Of a stretch of DNA of 64,000 nt, positions 30,277-41,876 are shown piece by piece. Origin of the DNA: Vreelandella azerica (lineage in GTDB: Bacteria; Pseudomonadota; Gammaproteobacteria; Pseudomonadales; Halomonadaceae); the NCBI RefSeq assembly GCF_013112225.1, contig NZ_JABFHI010000002.1:1-64000 (forward strand). Reading direction: 5' to 3'. The position numbers and the translations under genes are program-made. The notes under the pieces were generated by a model. That model was not told the origin of the DNA. It made no database searches and was given only the letters and a program-made list of their open reading frames with translations. Positions within the stretch are counted from its first letter, which is position 1; every line of letters begins with the position of its first letter.

Positions 30277-30317
30277 TAAGTACAAACGATATTTATATTT
30301 ACAAAACCTTAAACAAC

Positions 30318-30335
30318 TGATCATTGAACCGTCAT
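30318..30335 (+). promoter_or_regulatory. Pho-box-like direct repeat upstream of phoX
   Basis: TGATCAT (30318-30324) and CCGTCAT (30329-30335) form a direct repeat with TCAT spaced exactly 11 bp, as in PhoB-binding Pho boxes (CTGTCAT, N4, CTGTCAT). It lies ~90 bp before the phoX start, and a weak -10-like TAGCCT follows 10 bp later at 30346. Match is partial but the downstream gene is a classical Pho regulon member. Confidence 0.5.
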
Positions 30336-30423
30336 AGTCCAGGCCTAGCCTTTGCAGAGTGAAGATACCGACGGTGCGGTATTGACCTGTTTTTCATTCT
30401 TAAAAAAACGAGGCCTGGCCACT

Positions 30424-32565
30424 ATGAGTAAAGAAATCGAAGATCATCGCCTGTTCAACCACAGCGGCAACACTCCCTTTGCCGATGTTCTTGCCAAGCG
30501 GGTTTCCCGCCGCGACGTGATGCGCGGTGGTCTGGGCGTCGCTGCTGCTTCCATGCTGAGCATGGGCACCGCCTCCCAGGCTCTGGCCTCCGCTAGCGAC
30601 AAAAAGCCACTGACCTTGGCGTTTGAAGCCATTCAGGGCGCTCACAAGGATGCCGTTGTGGTGCCAGAAGGCTATACCGCCCAGGTATTGGTGCCCTGGG
30701 GTACGCCGCTCAAAGCCAATGCCCAGTGGAATCCGGCAGACCCCATGACCGCCGCTCAGCAGGCAGAAAGCGTTGGCATGCACCACGATGGCATGGCAGG
30801 GTTTGCACTGGACGACAGCAGCGCTTCCCAGCGTTTTGTCCTGGCGTTGAATAACGAATACATCGACCAGAATGCCCTGTGGCAGCCACAGGGCGGCCCT
30901 ACCAATGCCAAAGAAGGCAAGCGCCCAGCTGAAGAATCCCGCACCGAGATCAACGCCCACGGCGTTACCCTGGTAGAAGTACGCAAGGATGCCGATGGCC
31001 AGTGGTCGCATGTTGCCGACTCCAGCTACAACCGCCGCTTTACCAGCGCCATCGAAATGGATCTGGCCGGGCCGGTCGCGGGTAGCGACTACGTCAAGAC
31101 CCGTTTCTCGCCGGAAGGCACCCAGACCCGTGGCACCAACAACAACTGCGGTAACGGTGTCACTCCTTGGGGCACCTACATTGCCTGTGAAGAAAACTGG
31201 CCGAATATCTTCGTTAATACCGGCGAGCGCTTTATCGATGACGCGCGGATTGGTATTCCCACCGAGCGCAGCCGTTACGCCTGGGAAACCTCTGCCGGTG
31301 ATGCCTCTGAAGCCAACGAAGAATTCGCCCGCTTTGATATCACCCCGCGTGGCGCAAGCGCCACCGATGATTACCGCAACGAAGCGCGCACCTTTGGCTA
31401 CCAGGTCGAGATTGACCCTTACACCCAGCAGAATGCCGTCAAGCGCACGGCCCTGGGCCGCTTCCGCCATGAAGGCTGCTGGATAGGCAAGCTTGAGGCT
31501 GGCCAGCCGGTAGTGTTCTACTCCGGTCACGATGCGCGTAACGAGTACGTCTACAAGTTTGTTTCCGAGGCCAACTGGAACCCGGCAGATGCCAACCGCC
31601 CCGGCGAGCAGTATGACCGCCTGGCCATTGGCGCCAAGTACATGGACAACGGTGTGCTCTATGCCGCCCGCTTTGACGCCGACGGCAACGGCGAATGGCT
31701 GCCCCTGACGCCGGATGCCACCACCCGTGATGGCCGTCGTCTGTCAGCCGCCCTTGGCCTTGCCGATAACGATATGGCGGGCATCATCATCAACACCTGC
31801 GACGCCGCTGACCTGATGGGTGCCACTCCCATGGACCGCCCGGAATGGGCCACCGTGGACCCGGCCTCCGGCGAGGTCTACCTGACGCTGACCAACAACA
31901 GCCAGCGCAGTGAAGAAGGCGTTGATGCCACCTACACCAACGATGGCAGCGACATCACCCAGCCTGGCGTCGGCTTTAAAACCGCCCCGACCAATGCCGC
32001 CAACCCGCGCCCGGATAACGGCGCAGGGCATATCATCCGCTGGCGGGATGCCCCGAACAGCACGGCCTTCAACTGGGAAGTCTTTGTGTTTGGCGCTGCG
32101 GCTGCCGATGCTAACAACCTGTCCGGCCTGACCGAACAGAACCAGTTCGCCAGCCCCGATGGCCTGTGGTTTGACGAGCGTGATGGCGGTGAAGGCATCC
32201 TGTGGATTCAGACTGACAACGGCTACGAAGGCATTACCGAATATACTAACGACCAGCTGTTGGCTGTGGTACCCAGCGCCCTGCGCAACGCACAAGGCGG
32301 TGATTCCACCGTCAAGCAGAGCAACCAGCACCATATGAAGCGCTTTGCGGTAGGCCCCAATGGCTGTGAAGTAACCGGCATCTTCGCCACACCGGACAAG
32401 ACAGCGCTGTTTATTAACATTCAGCACCCCGGCAACTGGCCGGCTGATGCCGCTTCCCTGGCCCAGGATGCCACCCGCGAAGCATCAGGCCAGGTACGCC
32501 CCCGCGCGTCTACTGTGGTCATCCAGAAAAAGATGGTGGCCCGGTCGGGGTTTAACCACGTCTGA
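30424..32565 (+). CDS. phoX: PhoX-family alkaline phosphatase (Tat-exported)
   Basis: 713 residues from the ATG at 30424 (MSKEIEDHRLFN). A twin-arginine motif SRRDVMRGG at about residues 27-35 is followed by a hydrophobic Ala/Ser stretch (GVAAASMLSMGTASQALA), predicting export of the folded protein to the periplasm or beyond. The body is the PhoX/DUF839 beta-propeller (VLVPWGTPLKANAQWNP, FALNNEY-like LALNNEYIDQN, NNNCGNGVTPWGTYIACEENW, GRFRHEGCWIG, ESPDG-like FASPDGLWFDERDGGEG). PhoX enzymes use Ca2+ and Fe3+ to hydrolyse phosphomonoesters during phosphate starvation. Single gene closed by a terminator at 32588-32623. Confidence 0.9.
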   Translation: MSKEIEDHRLFNHSGNTPFADVLAKRVSRRDVMRGGLGVAAASMLSMGTASQALASASDKKPLTLAFEAIQGAHKDAVVVPEGYTAQVLVPWGTPLKANAQWNPADPMTAAQQAESVGMHHDGMAGFALDDSSASQRFVLALNNEYIDQNALWQPQGGPTNAKEGKRPAEESRTEINAHGVTLVEVRKDADGQWSHVADSSYNRRFTSAIEMDLAGPVAGSDYVKTRFSPEGTQTRGTNNNCGNGVTPWGTYIACEENWPNIFVNTGERFIDDARIGIPTERSRYAWETSAGDASEANEEFARFDITPRGASATDDYRNEARTFGYQVEIDPYTQQNAVKRTALGRFRHEGCWIGKLEAGQPVVFYSGHDARNEYVYKFVSEANWNPADANRPGEQYDRLAIGAKYMDNGVLYAARFDADGNGEWLPLTPDATTRDGRRLSAALGLADNDMAGIIINTCDAADLMGATPMDRPEWATVDPASGEVYLTLTNNSQRSEEGVDATYTNDGSDITQPGVGFKTAPTNAANPRPDNGAGHIIRWRDAPNSTAFNWEVFVFGAAAADANNLSGLTEQNQFASPDGLWFDERDGGEGILWIQTDNGYEGITEYTNDQLLAVVPSALRNAQGGDSTVKQSNQHHMKRFAVGPNGCEVTGIFATPDKTALFINIQHPGNWPADAASLAQDATREASGQVRPRASTVVIQKKMVARSGFNHV

Positions 32566-32587
32566 ACCTGCCATCATAAGGGTGCTC

Positions 32588-32623
32588 AAAACGCCGCCTA
32601 CCTTCGGGTATGCGGCGTTTTTT
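32588..32623 (+). terminator. Rho-independent terminator after phoX
   Basis: The inverted repeat AACGCCGC...GCGGCGTT encloses CTACC-TTCG-GGTAT, with a stable TTCG tetraloop, and is followed by a run of six T. Starts 22 bp after the phoX stop codon. Confidence 0.85.
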
Positions 32624-32703
32624 CACAGCCTTAATGCTTGTGATACCGCTACTTGGGCGCGTAGGTTATTCATTCCAACCCCACCACTTATACGGTCGTT
32701 ATC

Positions 32704-33192
32704 ATGCGTTTTGTGCTTTTTGCCCTTGCCCTGTTCATCGCCCCACTGAGCCTTGCTCAGGGCGAAACCACCTCAAGCTCACTTCAAGCAGGTGATACCT
32801 TCCCCTCATTGCAGCTACCGGATGCCTTCGGCAACGTTTACCAACTGCCTTACCCCGGCGTTCGTCACGTGCTGTTCAGTGCGGATATGGATGCCAATGA
32901 CCTGATGGAACAAAGCTTTGGAGAACTGGATAAGGGCGATTTCACCGCCGCCGGCCTGGTGTATGTCGCCGACATCAGCGGCATGCCACGCCTCGTTGCC
33001 CGCCTGTTTGCGATACCGTCTCTACGTGATTACCCCTTCCGGGTGCTGCTAGCCCGCGACGCAGAACAGTTGGCCATGCTGCCCCGACAAGAAGGCGCCG
33101 TCAGCGTTATCTCTCTGTCTCAGGATGGCGAGATCGAAAAGCTTGACTTTGTTAGTAATGAAGCAGGGCTAAAAGAGTTGGTAATTGATTAA
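32704..33192 (+). CDS. Secreted thioredoxin-fold protein without redox cysteines
   Basis: 162 residues with a Sec signal peptide (FVLFALALFIAPLSLAQG). The mature part follows a peroxiredoxin/thioredoxin-like fold (LQAGDTFPSLQLPDAFGNVYQLPYPG, VRHVLFSADMDAND, then a C-terminal strand pair VISLSQDGEIEKL) but contains no cysteine, so it cannot be a classical disulfide enzyme. Such proteins are usually annotated as hypothetical. Separate from phoX (terminator between them). Confidence 0.65.
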   Translation: MRFVLFALALFIAPLSLAQGETTSSSLQAGDTFPSLQLPDAFGNVYQLPYPGVRHVLFSADMDANDLMEQSFGELDKGDFTAAGLVYVADISGMPRLVARLFAIPSLRDYPFRVLLARDAEQLAMLPRQEGAVSVISLSQDGEIEKLDFVSNEAGLKELVID

Positions 33193-33263
33193 TTACTTGC
33201 CGATGTATCCTGGAAAACATCACCCCTTGCTGCCATACGTTAAACGCTCAGCTTTAACAAAGA

Positions 33264-33294
33264 TTGACACTTTCCCTTTAACAGGCGCGATACT
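33264..33294 (+). promoter_or_regulatory. Possible sigma-70 promoter of the PAS kinase remnant
   Basis: TTGACA at 33264-33269 is a perfect -35 box; GATACT at 33289-33294 is a fair -10 box, spaced 19 bp, which is longer than optimal. It lies 35 bp before the ATG at 33329. Confidence 0.35.
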
Positions 33295-33328
33295 ATTAAT
33301 GGAGAGTTTACAATTGAGGCGGTAGTTA

Positions 33329-34210
<882 letters not shown>

Positions 34211-34420
34211 GTAAGCATCCATACCTGCGACGTAGCAGGTAGCGATTTCGTCATCACTGGCATAGGCGGTCATGGCAATAATCGGTAATCTTGCATTGGC
34301 AGCAGTGCCGTACTGATGTTCATGTTCGCGCCAGCGCTGCGTGGCTTCCAGCCCGTCCATGACCGACATCATGCAGTCCATCAGTACGATATCCGCCGGG
34401 CTGCCATACACACCCCGGCC
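34211..34420 (-). pseudogene. Inverted receiver-domain fragment
   Basis: The minus strand encodes the second half of a response regulator receiver: SPADIVLMDCMMSVMDGLEA with the phosphoacceptor Asp, then RLPIIAMTAYASDDE and AGMDAYLKQ, ending exactly where the truncated kinase on the plus strand ends. It has no start codon or own regulatory signals and follows the EAL-HDOD stop by only six bases. It looks like the C-terminal receiver of the same hybrid kinase, flipped, with loss of the ATPase part. Confidence 0.65.
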
Positions 34421-34425
34421 AGCGG

Positions 34426-35639
34426 CTAGCGCGTTTCGCTCAGCAGCGTTTCGGCCCAGGCAACGGCAGCCAAGTAATCTTCATTCAGCAGGGCAATAAT
34501 TTTGGCGCTAAGGCGCTCAAGCTCTCCGCGCTCAAAGCGCTCCACCAGTAAAAGCAGTTTTCCCAGGCTGCCTTCACGGGTGAGAAGTGCCTGCTTAACC
34601 TCATCTGCCAAGGGAATCGACCCGATCATCGACTGCATGCTTTCGCCTTCTACCTGGCCAATCAGCGACAGCAGCCCGAGGGTAAAAGCGGTGCTCTCGT
34701 TGATATCCTTCAGGCGCTTAGCAATCTGGCGACAGACGCCGGCGCGAATGACCACTTGCCTGAGCTGCAGGCGCTGCACCGGGTCGTTGCGCGATAGCGA
34801 TAATGCTGCGGCCATGGAGGTCAAACGCTGGGTGCCAAGCAGCTGGATGGCTTCTCGCAGGCTGCTGATCGGTCTCACCAGGTTGGCGTGAGCGGCGGAA
34901 TTCAACTGACGAAACACCAGATTGCACAAGTGCGGATGCTGGGCCAGCAGGCTTTCAAGCCGGGCGTGATCGGGTTCTGTCAGCGCCAGCTCCGCCAGCA
35001 ACTGCATTTCTGCCGCCGGGTTGCTGGAGCGCCGCCGGTTAAGTGGCTGGACATGGTTAGGGGTGAGAACACGTAGCCCTGAAACAGATCAAAGCCTGCC
35101 AGGCGGGCTTGTTCCAACTGGTCACGGCTTTCCACGAAAGTGGCTATCAGCTGCAAGCCGCGACGGCGATAGCGCTCAGGCCAATCCGTTGCGTCCTCAC
35201 GGCGGATATCAACCTTAAGAAAATCAGCAGCCTGTAGTACAGTATCACCGTCGCTGAGCAGTAAAGTATCATCAATACAGATGCGGTAGCCTTGGGCACG
35301 CAACGCTGAAAAACGCGCTAACATATCCTGCTCGCTCAGCAGGTGGCGAGGAATTTCCGCTACCAGACGCTGGGTGGGCAAGGGCATGATGTCCGGATTG
35401 GCGACCCATTCAGCGGTGGCATTGAAAAACAGGCAGCGCTCACCGACCAGTGCCTGCAGCCCCACCTCGTAGAAGGCCGTGGCACAGGCTCTGGCCGTTG
35501 CCAGCAGCGGGTTATCAATCCGGACACTATCCGCGCCCGGACAGGCACGATATAAAAGCTCATCTGCCACGTGATGAAACTGTCTGTCGCAGATAGGCTG
35601 AATCGCTACGCTATAACCTGATTGAGCGGTTTTATCCAA
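34426..35639 (-). CDS. EAL-HDOD signalling protein with degenerate EAL domain (homopolymer frameshift)
   Basis: About 404 residues when the G run at 35060-35063 (plus strand) is given one more base: FQGYVFSPPNHVQPLNRRRSSNPAAEMQLLAELAL. The N-terminal EAL-type barrel lacks the catalytic set (DELLYR instead of EAL; CIDDTLLLSDG without the DDFGTG motif), so it should not hydrolyse c-di-GMP. The C-terminal HDOD domain is complete (LESLLAQHPHLCNLVFRQLNSA, LREAIQLLGTQRLTSMAAALSLS). This is the YuxH/CdgJ-type architecture linked to motility and regulatory protein contacts. Preceded by other signalling genes on the same strand. Confidence 0.75.
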
Positions 35640-35758
35640 GGCATCTCCTCCTTATTCTTTGTAATCATCAGGAAAAGCTGCATCAGCGTCTTGCAACACC
35701 AAGGGCGAGCCTTCTATGCAGCGGCGGATCAACACGAATTCCTCAGCTTGGTGTATAT

Positions 35759-37565
35759 TCACGACCTTGCAACCGTCAGGTAATGGTTAATGGTATTACT
35801 CAGCTCAGTGACCTTGACGGGCTTGGTAATCACCGCCTGCATACCTGAATCAAGACAGCGTTGGGCATCTTCTGGCATGGCGTTGGCGGTCATCGCCAGT
35901 ATCGGCAGGGTTTCTCCCCGGGCACGTAGCTGCCGGGTGGCTTCAGTGCCATCCATTACCGGCATCTGCATATCCATCAGCACCAGGTCAAAGCCTTGTA
36001 TCGCCAGGATATCCAGCGCTTCCTGGCCGTTCTCCACCACGCTGACGGCGTGACCTAGCTTGGTGAGCTGCTTGCGCGCCAACATCTGGTTAACCGGGTT
36101 ATCTTCCACAACCAGGATGTTGGCGGCCAGGTTGGGTGTTTCCGGCTCTTTGGGAACCACAGATGCCACGGGTTGGGCGGTTTTAAAGGTTAGCTGGAAA
36201 GAAAAGCGGCTGCCGCAGTCCGGCTCGCTTAGCAGCTCGATCTGGCCGCCCATGGCTTCCACCAACTGCTGGCTAATCACCAGCCCAAGCCCAGACCCCT
36301 GGCGGCGTCGGGATAAGGAGCTGTCTACCTGTGAAAAGGGCTGGAACAGCTTGGATTGCTGCTCCTTACTCATGCCACAGCCTGTATCGGTGACGCTGAA
36401 GAAAACATGCAGCTGATCATCATGGCGCTGGGCAATCACATCCAGCGCCACACTGCCTTCATCGGTAAACTTGAAGGCATTGTTAAGCAGGTTCATCAGC
36501 ACCTGGCGCAAACGGTCCGGGTCGGCCACCACTAGCCCCAGCTCCTCGGGTCGGTCACAGTAGAATGTTACCGGGGTGTTTTCAGCACGCAGCCGATAAC
36601 TGTAGCAGAGCGTATGCAAACACTGGTCCAGCGAGAATGGCCGTGGCGCCAATGCCAGCTTGCCGGCGGCAATGCGCGAGTAATCGAGAATGTCGTTGAT
36701 GACGGTGGAAAGCGCTTCAGTGCTAGCGCGCAGGGTGTTCAGGTAGTCACGGCCCTTTTCAGTACGCACCACCTCTTCTTCAAGCAGGTCGGTCAGGCCG
36801 ACAATACCATTCAGCGGCGTACGCACTTCATGACTGACCACGGCCATGAAATCGGATTTGGCTTGGCTGGCTTTTTCAGCCTGCTGCTTGGCTTTTTCAG
36901 CTGGGCATTAGTTTCGCTCAGCGCCCGCTGACGTGATTCCAGCGATAGCTGCTGATGGCGCAGCTGAAAGAGCAGAATCAGACCGGCCAGCATGGTCAGG
37001 GCCACTAGCACCAGCGATGAGCGGATCAGGGTATACAGGGCTTCGCGATCACGTTGGCGCTGGCCAGCAAAATACAGGTTAGTGCGCACCGCCAAGGCGC
37101 CCGTCGCCTCCTGTATCTCGGCAAGCAGTTGGTCAAGCGTTTCACGCTGTGCAGGGAGGGAATCAGGCGTTAGCGCTTGCACCGCCTCATCCAGCGCCCT
37201 GATGTCGGCCAGCATGGTATCAATGTCATGCCCGCGCAATTCAACCCTGCGTATCAGCTCGGCCACTTGCCCGCGTTCAATCACTCTCAAGCGGCTATAG
37301 AGGATATCGTAGGCAAGCGTCAGCTCTGCCATCGAATCAGGGGTCGCCTTTAGAAGAGCGAGACGGACATCCTGCAGTTCACGATCAAGCTGATAGGAAG
37401 CCCACAAGGCATCTTCCAGCAGGCGCTTGTCTGATGCCTGATGCTTGTATAGGGCAATACCCCCAAGGTCATGGAGGCAATAAAAAGTACGCTGATTCCG
37501 AGTACTGACCAGAATCGCTCGCGAATTACAGAACACAGAAATGTCTTTATACGACCTATCTTCAT
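35759..37565 (-). CDS. Hybrid sensor histidine kinase, membrane-bound (two homopolymer frameshifts)
   Basis: About 602 residues after adding one base at the C run 37460-37464 (plus strand; [15 protein letters not shown]) and one at the T run 36893-36897 ([21 protein letters not shown]). Layout: N-terminal membrane helix, an extracytoplasmic four-helix sensor region ([20 protein letters not shown]), a second membrane helix ([16 protein letters not shown]), HisKA box [15 protein letters not shown], ATPase boxes ([38 protein letters not shown]) and a C-terminal receiver ([15 protein letters not shown]). Directly follows the gene for a periplasmic molybdopterin-fold protein, a likely signal partner. 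Confidence 0.8.
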
Positions 37566-37595
37566 CTAAGCCATCCGGTATTGCTTAGGGTCTGT

Positions 37596-38120
37596 TCAGG
37601 GCACCAGCAACCGATTGACCTGCCAGACGGAGCGCGAGTAGATGGTTTCCTTGTGCAGATCAGCGTCACTGTCAAAAGGGTAAATGACAAATACCGGGCC
37701 ATGTTCGCGTACGCTCATCGGCTCGCCGTTGGCATGAGTGGCCAGGATAACGTCATGTTCGTAGAAATCCGCTACCGAGATCTCGGCTTCATAATCATTC
37801 AGGGCAATCGCAATGACGCTATCGCCCTGGGCATCAACGGCTTCAAGCACTGACCTTGCCAGCGGGCCGCTAAACGTCATGGTTTCGTCATGCCAGGGCG
37901 TTGCTGTCACCGTGGTGTGTATACCCAGTTCAGAGAACATCGCATGGTCAAACACCGCCTGTTCGCCTTGGTTGGTTGTACCGATATCGCCGCTGACGGT
38001 GAGTACCACCTGGCCGGTGGGCGCCTCCAGGGCGCTACTGGTCGATACCATAGCTGCCCACACGGCAGCGCTATACAGCATGCATAGCGCGGTGCGCTGG
38101 AAAGGCCGTAAAAAAGACAT
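37596..38120 (-). CDS. Periplasmic molybdopterin-oxidoreductase-fold protein, probable sensor partner
   Basis: 174 residues from the ATG at 38120 (ribosome site AGGAAAC). Signal peptide ends about TSSALEA. The mature sequence (VVLTVSGDIGTTNQGEQAVFD, LGIHTTVTATPWHDETMTFSGPLA, SVIAIALNDYEAEISVADFYEHDVILATHANGEPMSVREHGP) matches the sulfite-oxidase-type molybdopterin-binding fold, reduced to one domain and without its usual cysteine ligand. Such stand-alone proteins commonly sit beside membrane sensor kinases. 30 bp upstream of the kinase gene, same strand, so co-transcription is likely. Confidence 0.65.
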   Translation of the reverse strand: MSFLRPFQRTALCMLYSAAVWAAMVSTSSALEAPTGQVVLTVSGDIGTTNQGEQAVFDHAMFSELGIHTTVTATPWHDETMTFSGPLARSVLEAVDAQGDSVIAIALNDYEAEISVADFYEHDVILATHANGEPMSVREHGPVFVIYPFDSDADLHKETIYSRSVWQVNRLLVP

Positions 38121-38352
38121 AGAAGTTTCCTCGTTTGGCACAGTATTTGAAATTGTATTTGAACATTCCGCTGAAACAGCGTTATTGAGGCGTTGGTGAA
38201 ACCACAAAACAACACTGCTTAACAATTTTCAACGTTTATCCTACGCGATTTTAAAGGCTGAAATGCAAATTTTTGCAACGTTACGCACTCACGCCGAGTT
38301 CGGATCTGACGGCTTTGTATCAGCACTGCGCTGAGAGGGTGGTTTGGGAGAA

Positions 38353-40539
38353 TCAGGGTTTAGGGGGCTCGGCCAGTGCCAGAAAGTCGTCTAGCGTCAT
38401 GGCGTCAGAAGCGCGCAGCGGCGAGCGTTGCGAACGGGGCTGGTAGACCCGCAGGATTTCACTTTTCAGACGCTGGAAATTGATCGGCTTGGTGACATAG
38501 CCTTGCATACCATCTGCCAGATAACGTTCCTGATCGCCTTTCATGGCGTTGGCTGTCAGGGCAATGATGGGGGTCTGTGGCAAGTTATTGAGGCGTTCGA
38601 ACTCACGGATGGCATAGGTCGCCTGCACGCCGTCCATTACCGGCATCATGATATCCATCAGGATAATATCGAAACGGCTGTCACGAACCTTTGTCACCGC
38701 CTCCTGTCCATTCAAGGCTATCTCGCACCTTGCGTTGAGCTTGTCCAGCAGTTTGAGGGCCAGCTTCTGATTGATCCGGTTATCTTCCACTAGCAAAACA
38801 TCCAGTGGCATCTGTGCTTCACTTTCTTCGTTACCGGTCATCCTGGGCAACCCGGAACGGGTCTGGGCATCGCTCTCGGCCAGCACCTGTTGCAGGTCTC
38901 CAAGCGTCAGCGGCTTGGTCAGATACCCGGGGATACCCAGTTCCGTGCAGCGCTGGGCATCGCCAGCCAGGGCTGATGAGGTTGCCAGATACAGCGATGA
39001 CGGTGCCACCAGGGATTCGTCGAGCAGTTTGGCAGCCAGTTCATAGCCACTCATCCCCGGCATATGTACATCCACCAGCACCACGCTGAACGGGCGGTCG
39101 TCATCCTGGGCATGGCGCAGACGGAACAAGGCTTCCGGGCCGCTGCTGCAAAGCTCAAACGCTACGCCAAGCGCCTTCATCATGGCGCTGAAAACATCGC
39201 GGTCCACCGGTTCATCTTCCACAAACAGCACCCGGTGGCGCTGAGCATCAAAGGTGGCCTGGGTGGCCTTGGCGGGTGGTTGCGACAGCGCCAAGGGAAC
39301 ATCAAAGGTCACACAGGTGCCCTGCCCCAGACGGCTGGTGGCAGAAATACTGCCGCCCATCAGCTCCACCAGTTGGCGGGTAATGGCTAATCCAAGGCCA
39401 GTGCCTTCAAAGCGCCGATTGGCTTTGCTGTCAACCTGTTCAAAGGCTTCAAAGATGCTGTCAACCTGCTCGTCAGGAATGCCAATGCCGGTATCCGATA
39501 CGCTGAACGTCAGCCACATAAGCTGGTCGGAGGGGTCCGCCAGTGCTTGGGATGTCAGCTTCACATCCAGGCGAACATGGCCCCTATCGGTAAACTTGAG
39601 CGCATTACCTAGCAGATTATTGAGCACCTGCTGGAAGCGCACCGGGTCTACCCATACGTAGCGCGGCAAGGCGTCATCGAGGTGGTAGAACAGCTTGACA
39701 TCCTTGACCATGGCGCGAGGTGCCTGGGCTTTAATCACTTGGCCCAGATAGTGGTAGAGATCAGTACTTTCAAGTCGCAGATCCAGCTTGTTGGCTTCGA
39801 TTTTGGAGATATCCAGCAGCAAGTTGATGATTTCCAACAGATGCGCGGCGCTGACTCGGGCCAGATTCAGGTATTCATGCTGCTCTTTGTCCAGAGACGT
39901 TTCCAGCACCAGCTCCAGCATGCCCATCACGCCGTTCATCGGCGTGCGGATTTCATGGCTCATGTTGGCCAGAAACTGGCTCTTGGCCATGTTGGCGGCC
40001 CTGGCCTGCTCAATCTGATGCTGCAACTCGCTTTCATACAGGCAGGCACGGGCGGCAATAGCGAGTTTTTCCATCAGCTTGGCCAGCGACATCAGCAGGC
40101 TGTGCGAAAATCCTTCACCTTTGCGATACAGCAGCAGTACCCCAAACTCCGGTAACGCGAACACATAGCGCTCGCCTTCCCCGTTCAAGTCAGCAATACG
40201 CATGGGCAGGCCGGCCGAAAAATCTGTAAGCTGCTGGCGGTTTTCAGGCAGCTGAAGACTGGCAATAAACGCCTGGTGTTCAGGACGCTTATTGAGCGTA
40301 CGAGGAATACATAGCGCATAATCCCAGCTCAACCATTCCTGCTCAGCTATGCCTTCCACTGACCGCTGTTCTGTTTCCGGTGAAGTCGAGGTAGTGAACT
40401 GCAGCACACTGGCACTGACACAGTTCAGCGCACGCACCATGGTGCCAACGCTTTGGGTCAGCATGGGCGCAAGGTTCAGGCTTTGTCCGATCGACAAAGA
40501 AATTTCGTACAATAGCTCGGTTTCTGCCAGCTTGTTCAC
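38353..40539 (-). CDS. Cytoplasmic hybrid sensor histidine kinase with two receiver domains (NahK-like partner of the FIST protein)
   Basis: 728 residues without frame breaks. Residues 1-170 form a GAF-like input domain ([43 protein letters not shown]). HisKA box [13 protein letters not shown] with His195, ATPase boxes ([38 protein letters not shown]), first receiver ([25 protein letters not shown]) and second receiver ([25 protein letters not shown]). No membrane helix. Encoded directly after the FIST-domain gene in the same direction. FIST (NosP) and hybrid kinase pairs control biofilm behaviour in Pseudomonas and others, and a stand-alone Hpt protein and an EAL protein are nearby here as possible downstream partners. 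Confidence 0.85.
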   Translation of the reverse strand: MNKLAETELLYEISLSIGQSLNLAPMLTQSVGTMVRALNCVSASVLQFTTSTSPETEQRSVEGIAEQEWLSWDYALCIPRTLNKRPEHQAFIASLQLPENRQQLTDFSAGLPMRIADLNGEGERYVFALPEFGVLLLYRKGEGFSHSLLMSLAKLMEKLAIAARACLYESELQHQIEQARAANMAKSQFLANMSHEIRTPMNGVMGMLELVLETSLDKEQHEYLNLARVSAAHLLEIINLLLDISKIEANKLDLRLESTDLYHYLGQVIKAQAPRAMVKDVKLFYHLDDALPRYVWVDPVRFQQVLNNLLGNALKFTDRGHVRLDVKLTSQALADPSDQLMWLTFSVSDTGIGIPDEQVDSIFEAFEQVDSKANRRFEGTGLGLAITRQLVELMGGSISATSRLGQGTCVTFDVPLALSQPPAKATQATFDAQRHRVLFVEDEPVDRDVFSAMMKALGVAFELCSSGPEALFRLRHAQDDDRPFSVVLVDVHMPGMSGYELAAKLLDESLVAPSSLYLATSSALAGDAQRCTELGIPGYLTKPLTLGDLQQVLAESDAQTRSGLPRMTGNEESEAQMPLDVLLVEDNRINQKLALKLLDKLNARCEIALNGQEAVTKVRDSRFDIILMDIMMPVMDGVQATYAIREFERLNNLPQTPIIALTANAMKGDQERYLADGMQGYVTKPINFQRLKSEILRVYQPRSQRSPLRASDAMTLDDFLALAEPPKP

Positions 40540-40633
40540 GCCGTTTCCAACCTGTTATTCCCCACGTGTTAATGCCATGCCGGCTGGCCAGAGCCAATGC
40601 CTGGCCGTGCTAACGGCACGTCTGAGCGGATGA

Positions 40634-41759
40634 TCAACCCAGCACACCCAGTACAATCGTCTTGTTATAGAACTCCAGGTAATCGCTACCGCTGTTGGCG
40701 ATTTCTCCCAGCGTGAAGGCGCCAAATACCGCCTCGCCCTGCCCGACAGCCTCCAGCTCCTTGGTCATGTCGTCGCCCAGAAACAGCACGCGCGAAATAC
40801 AGTCAATCAGCAGCCAATCAGCTGACGTCGGCGTTGAGCCCTTATGCTGGGCCATTGCCTGCTCGCGGGCATGGGCTGCAGCGGCAATCAGGGTGTTCGG
40901 GTTACCATTAAGCAGCTTGACCATACAGCCTTCCGGCACTTCACCCACACAGGTCAACTCGCCCTGCTCATTCATCATCAGGGGTCACGCACCACCATTT
41001 CAGCCCCGAGCCGCGAGATACCCAGCGGGTAGGATTTAGCCACTGAGAAGAAGTTGTCGATGCTGATATCCTGACCGCTGTGGGCATGAATCATCCGTGC
41101 GTAGAAGGTCGCAGCAGGCTCCCAGTCAATGCTTTTCACTACATTGCGTTCGCTGGAAGTGACGGTAAAGGCTTCGCTGACCGGCTCCCAACCGTGGGTA
41201 ACCCCAATGCTGCTGGGCATCGGCAGCAGCGCAACCAGCGCAGCGTCTTTTTCAGGCCCTGCGGGGTGATCACGCAGGGGCGCTGTTCAAAGCTCAGCGA
41301 ACCGGCGCCGCCGCCAATAAAGTTGTTTTCCAGCCCAAAGGTGTAAAACAGGCTTTCAATCAAGGCACTGATGCGTGATGCCAGCCCATCGACAATCACC
41401 AGATAGGTCTGCTCGCCGCTGGCTTCAGGCCAGCGCTCGGCCAGTGGCAGCAGGGCTTCTTCATACTCGGCGTCTGCATCGCTCAACCCTTCAATCACCC
41501 CAAGCTCAGGCGCTGCCGCCAAGCCTACCAACAGCGTCCCTTTAACATGATTACTGCCCTGATAGGCAATCTGTGGAAAGATGCCGCCGGATACCGGCAC
41601 TTCAGCCGCCAGCAGGAGAGGGTCAACGTCTTCCGGCTGCCAGCCGTTTTCATCACAGGCCAATACCAGTATGGCGGCAACGTCGGCGCGGGATGCCAAC
41701 GTCTGCAGTGATGCTGCAAACCCCTCCACAGATCCACTGGAATCAAATTGTAATTGCAT
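40634..41759 (-). CDS. FIST-domain sensor protein, NosP-like (two homopolymer frameshifts)
   Basis: About 375 residues after adding one base at T run 41248-41252 (GLKKDAALVALLPMPSSIGV) and one at G run 40981-40984 (MVVRDPLMMNEQGELTCVG), both on the plus strand. The ATG at 41759 has ribosome site AGGAAAT. N-terminal FIST part: AAEVPVSGGIFPQIAY, GTLLVGLAAAP, FIGGGAGSLSFEQRPC. C-terminal FIST_C part: ADWLLIDCISRVLFLGDDM and AVFGAFTLGEIANSG with the final YNKTIVLGVL. Length and the operon with a hybrid kinase match NosP, a haem-containing nitric oxide sensor of the FIST family. The haem ligand cannot be assigned by eye, so ligand identity is inference. Confidence 0.75.
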
Positions 41760-41876
41760 CGTGATTTCCTGTTGGTAAGCCAAGTTTTAGGGTAATTATT
41801 TTTAACGCTGTTGGTGAGTCGCTATTCGTTCATTGTTCAGGTGCAAGTCAACGTTGGTTCACGCTGCCTCACGGTA

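Noticed and set aside
30400-31530. 376-residue minus-strand frame over phoX
   Set aside because: phoX on the plus strand has Tat motif and family signatures; the other frame has none.
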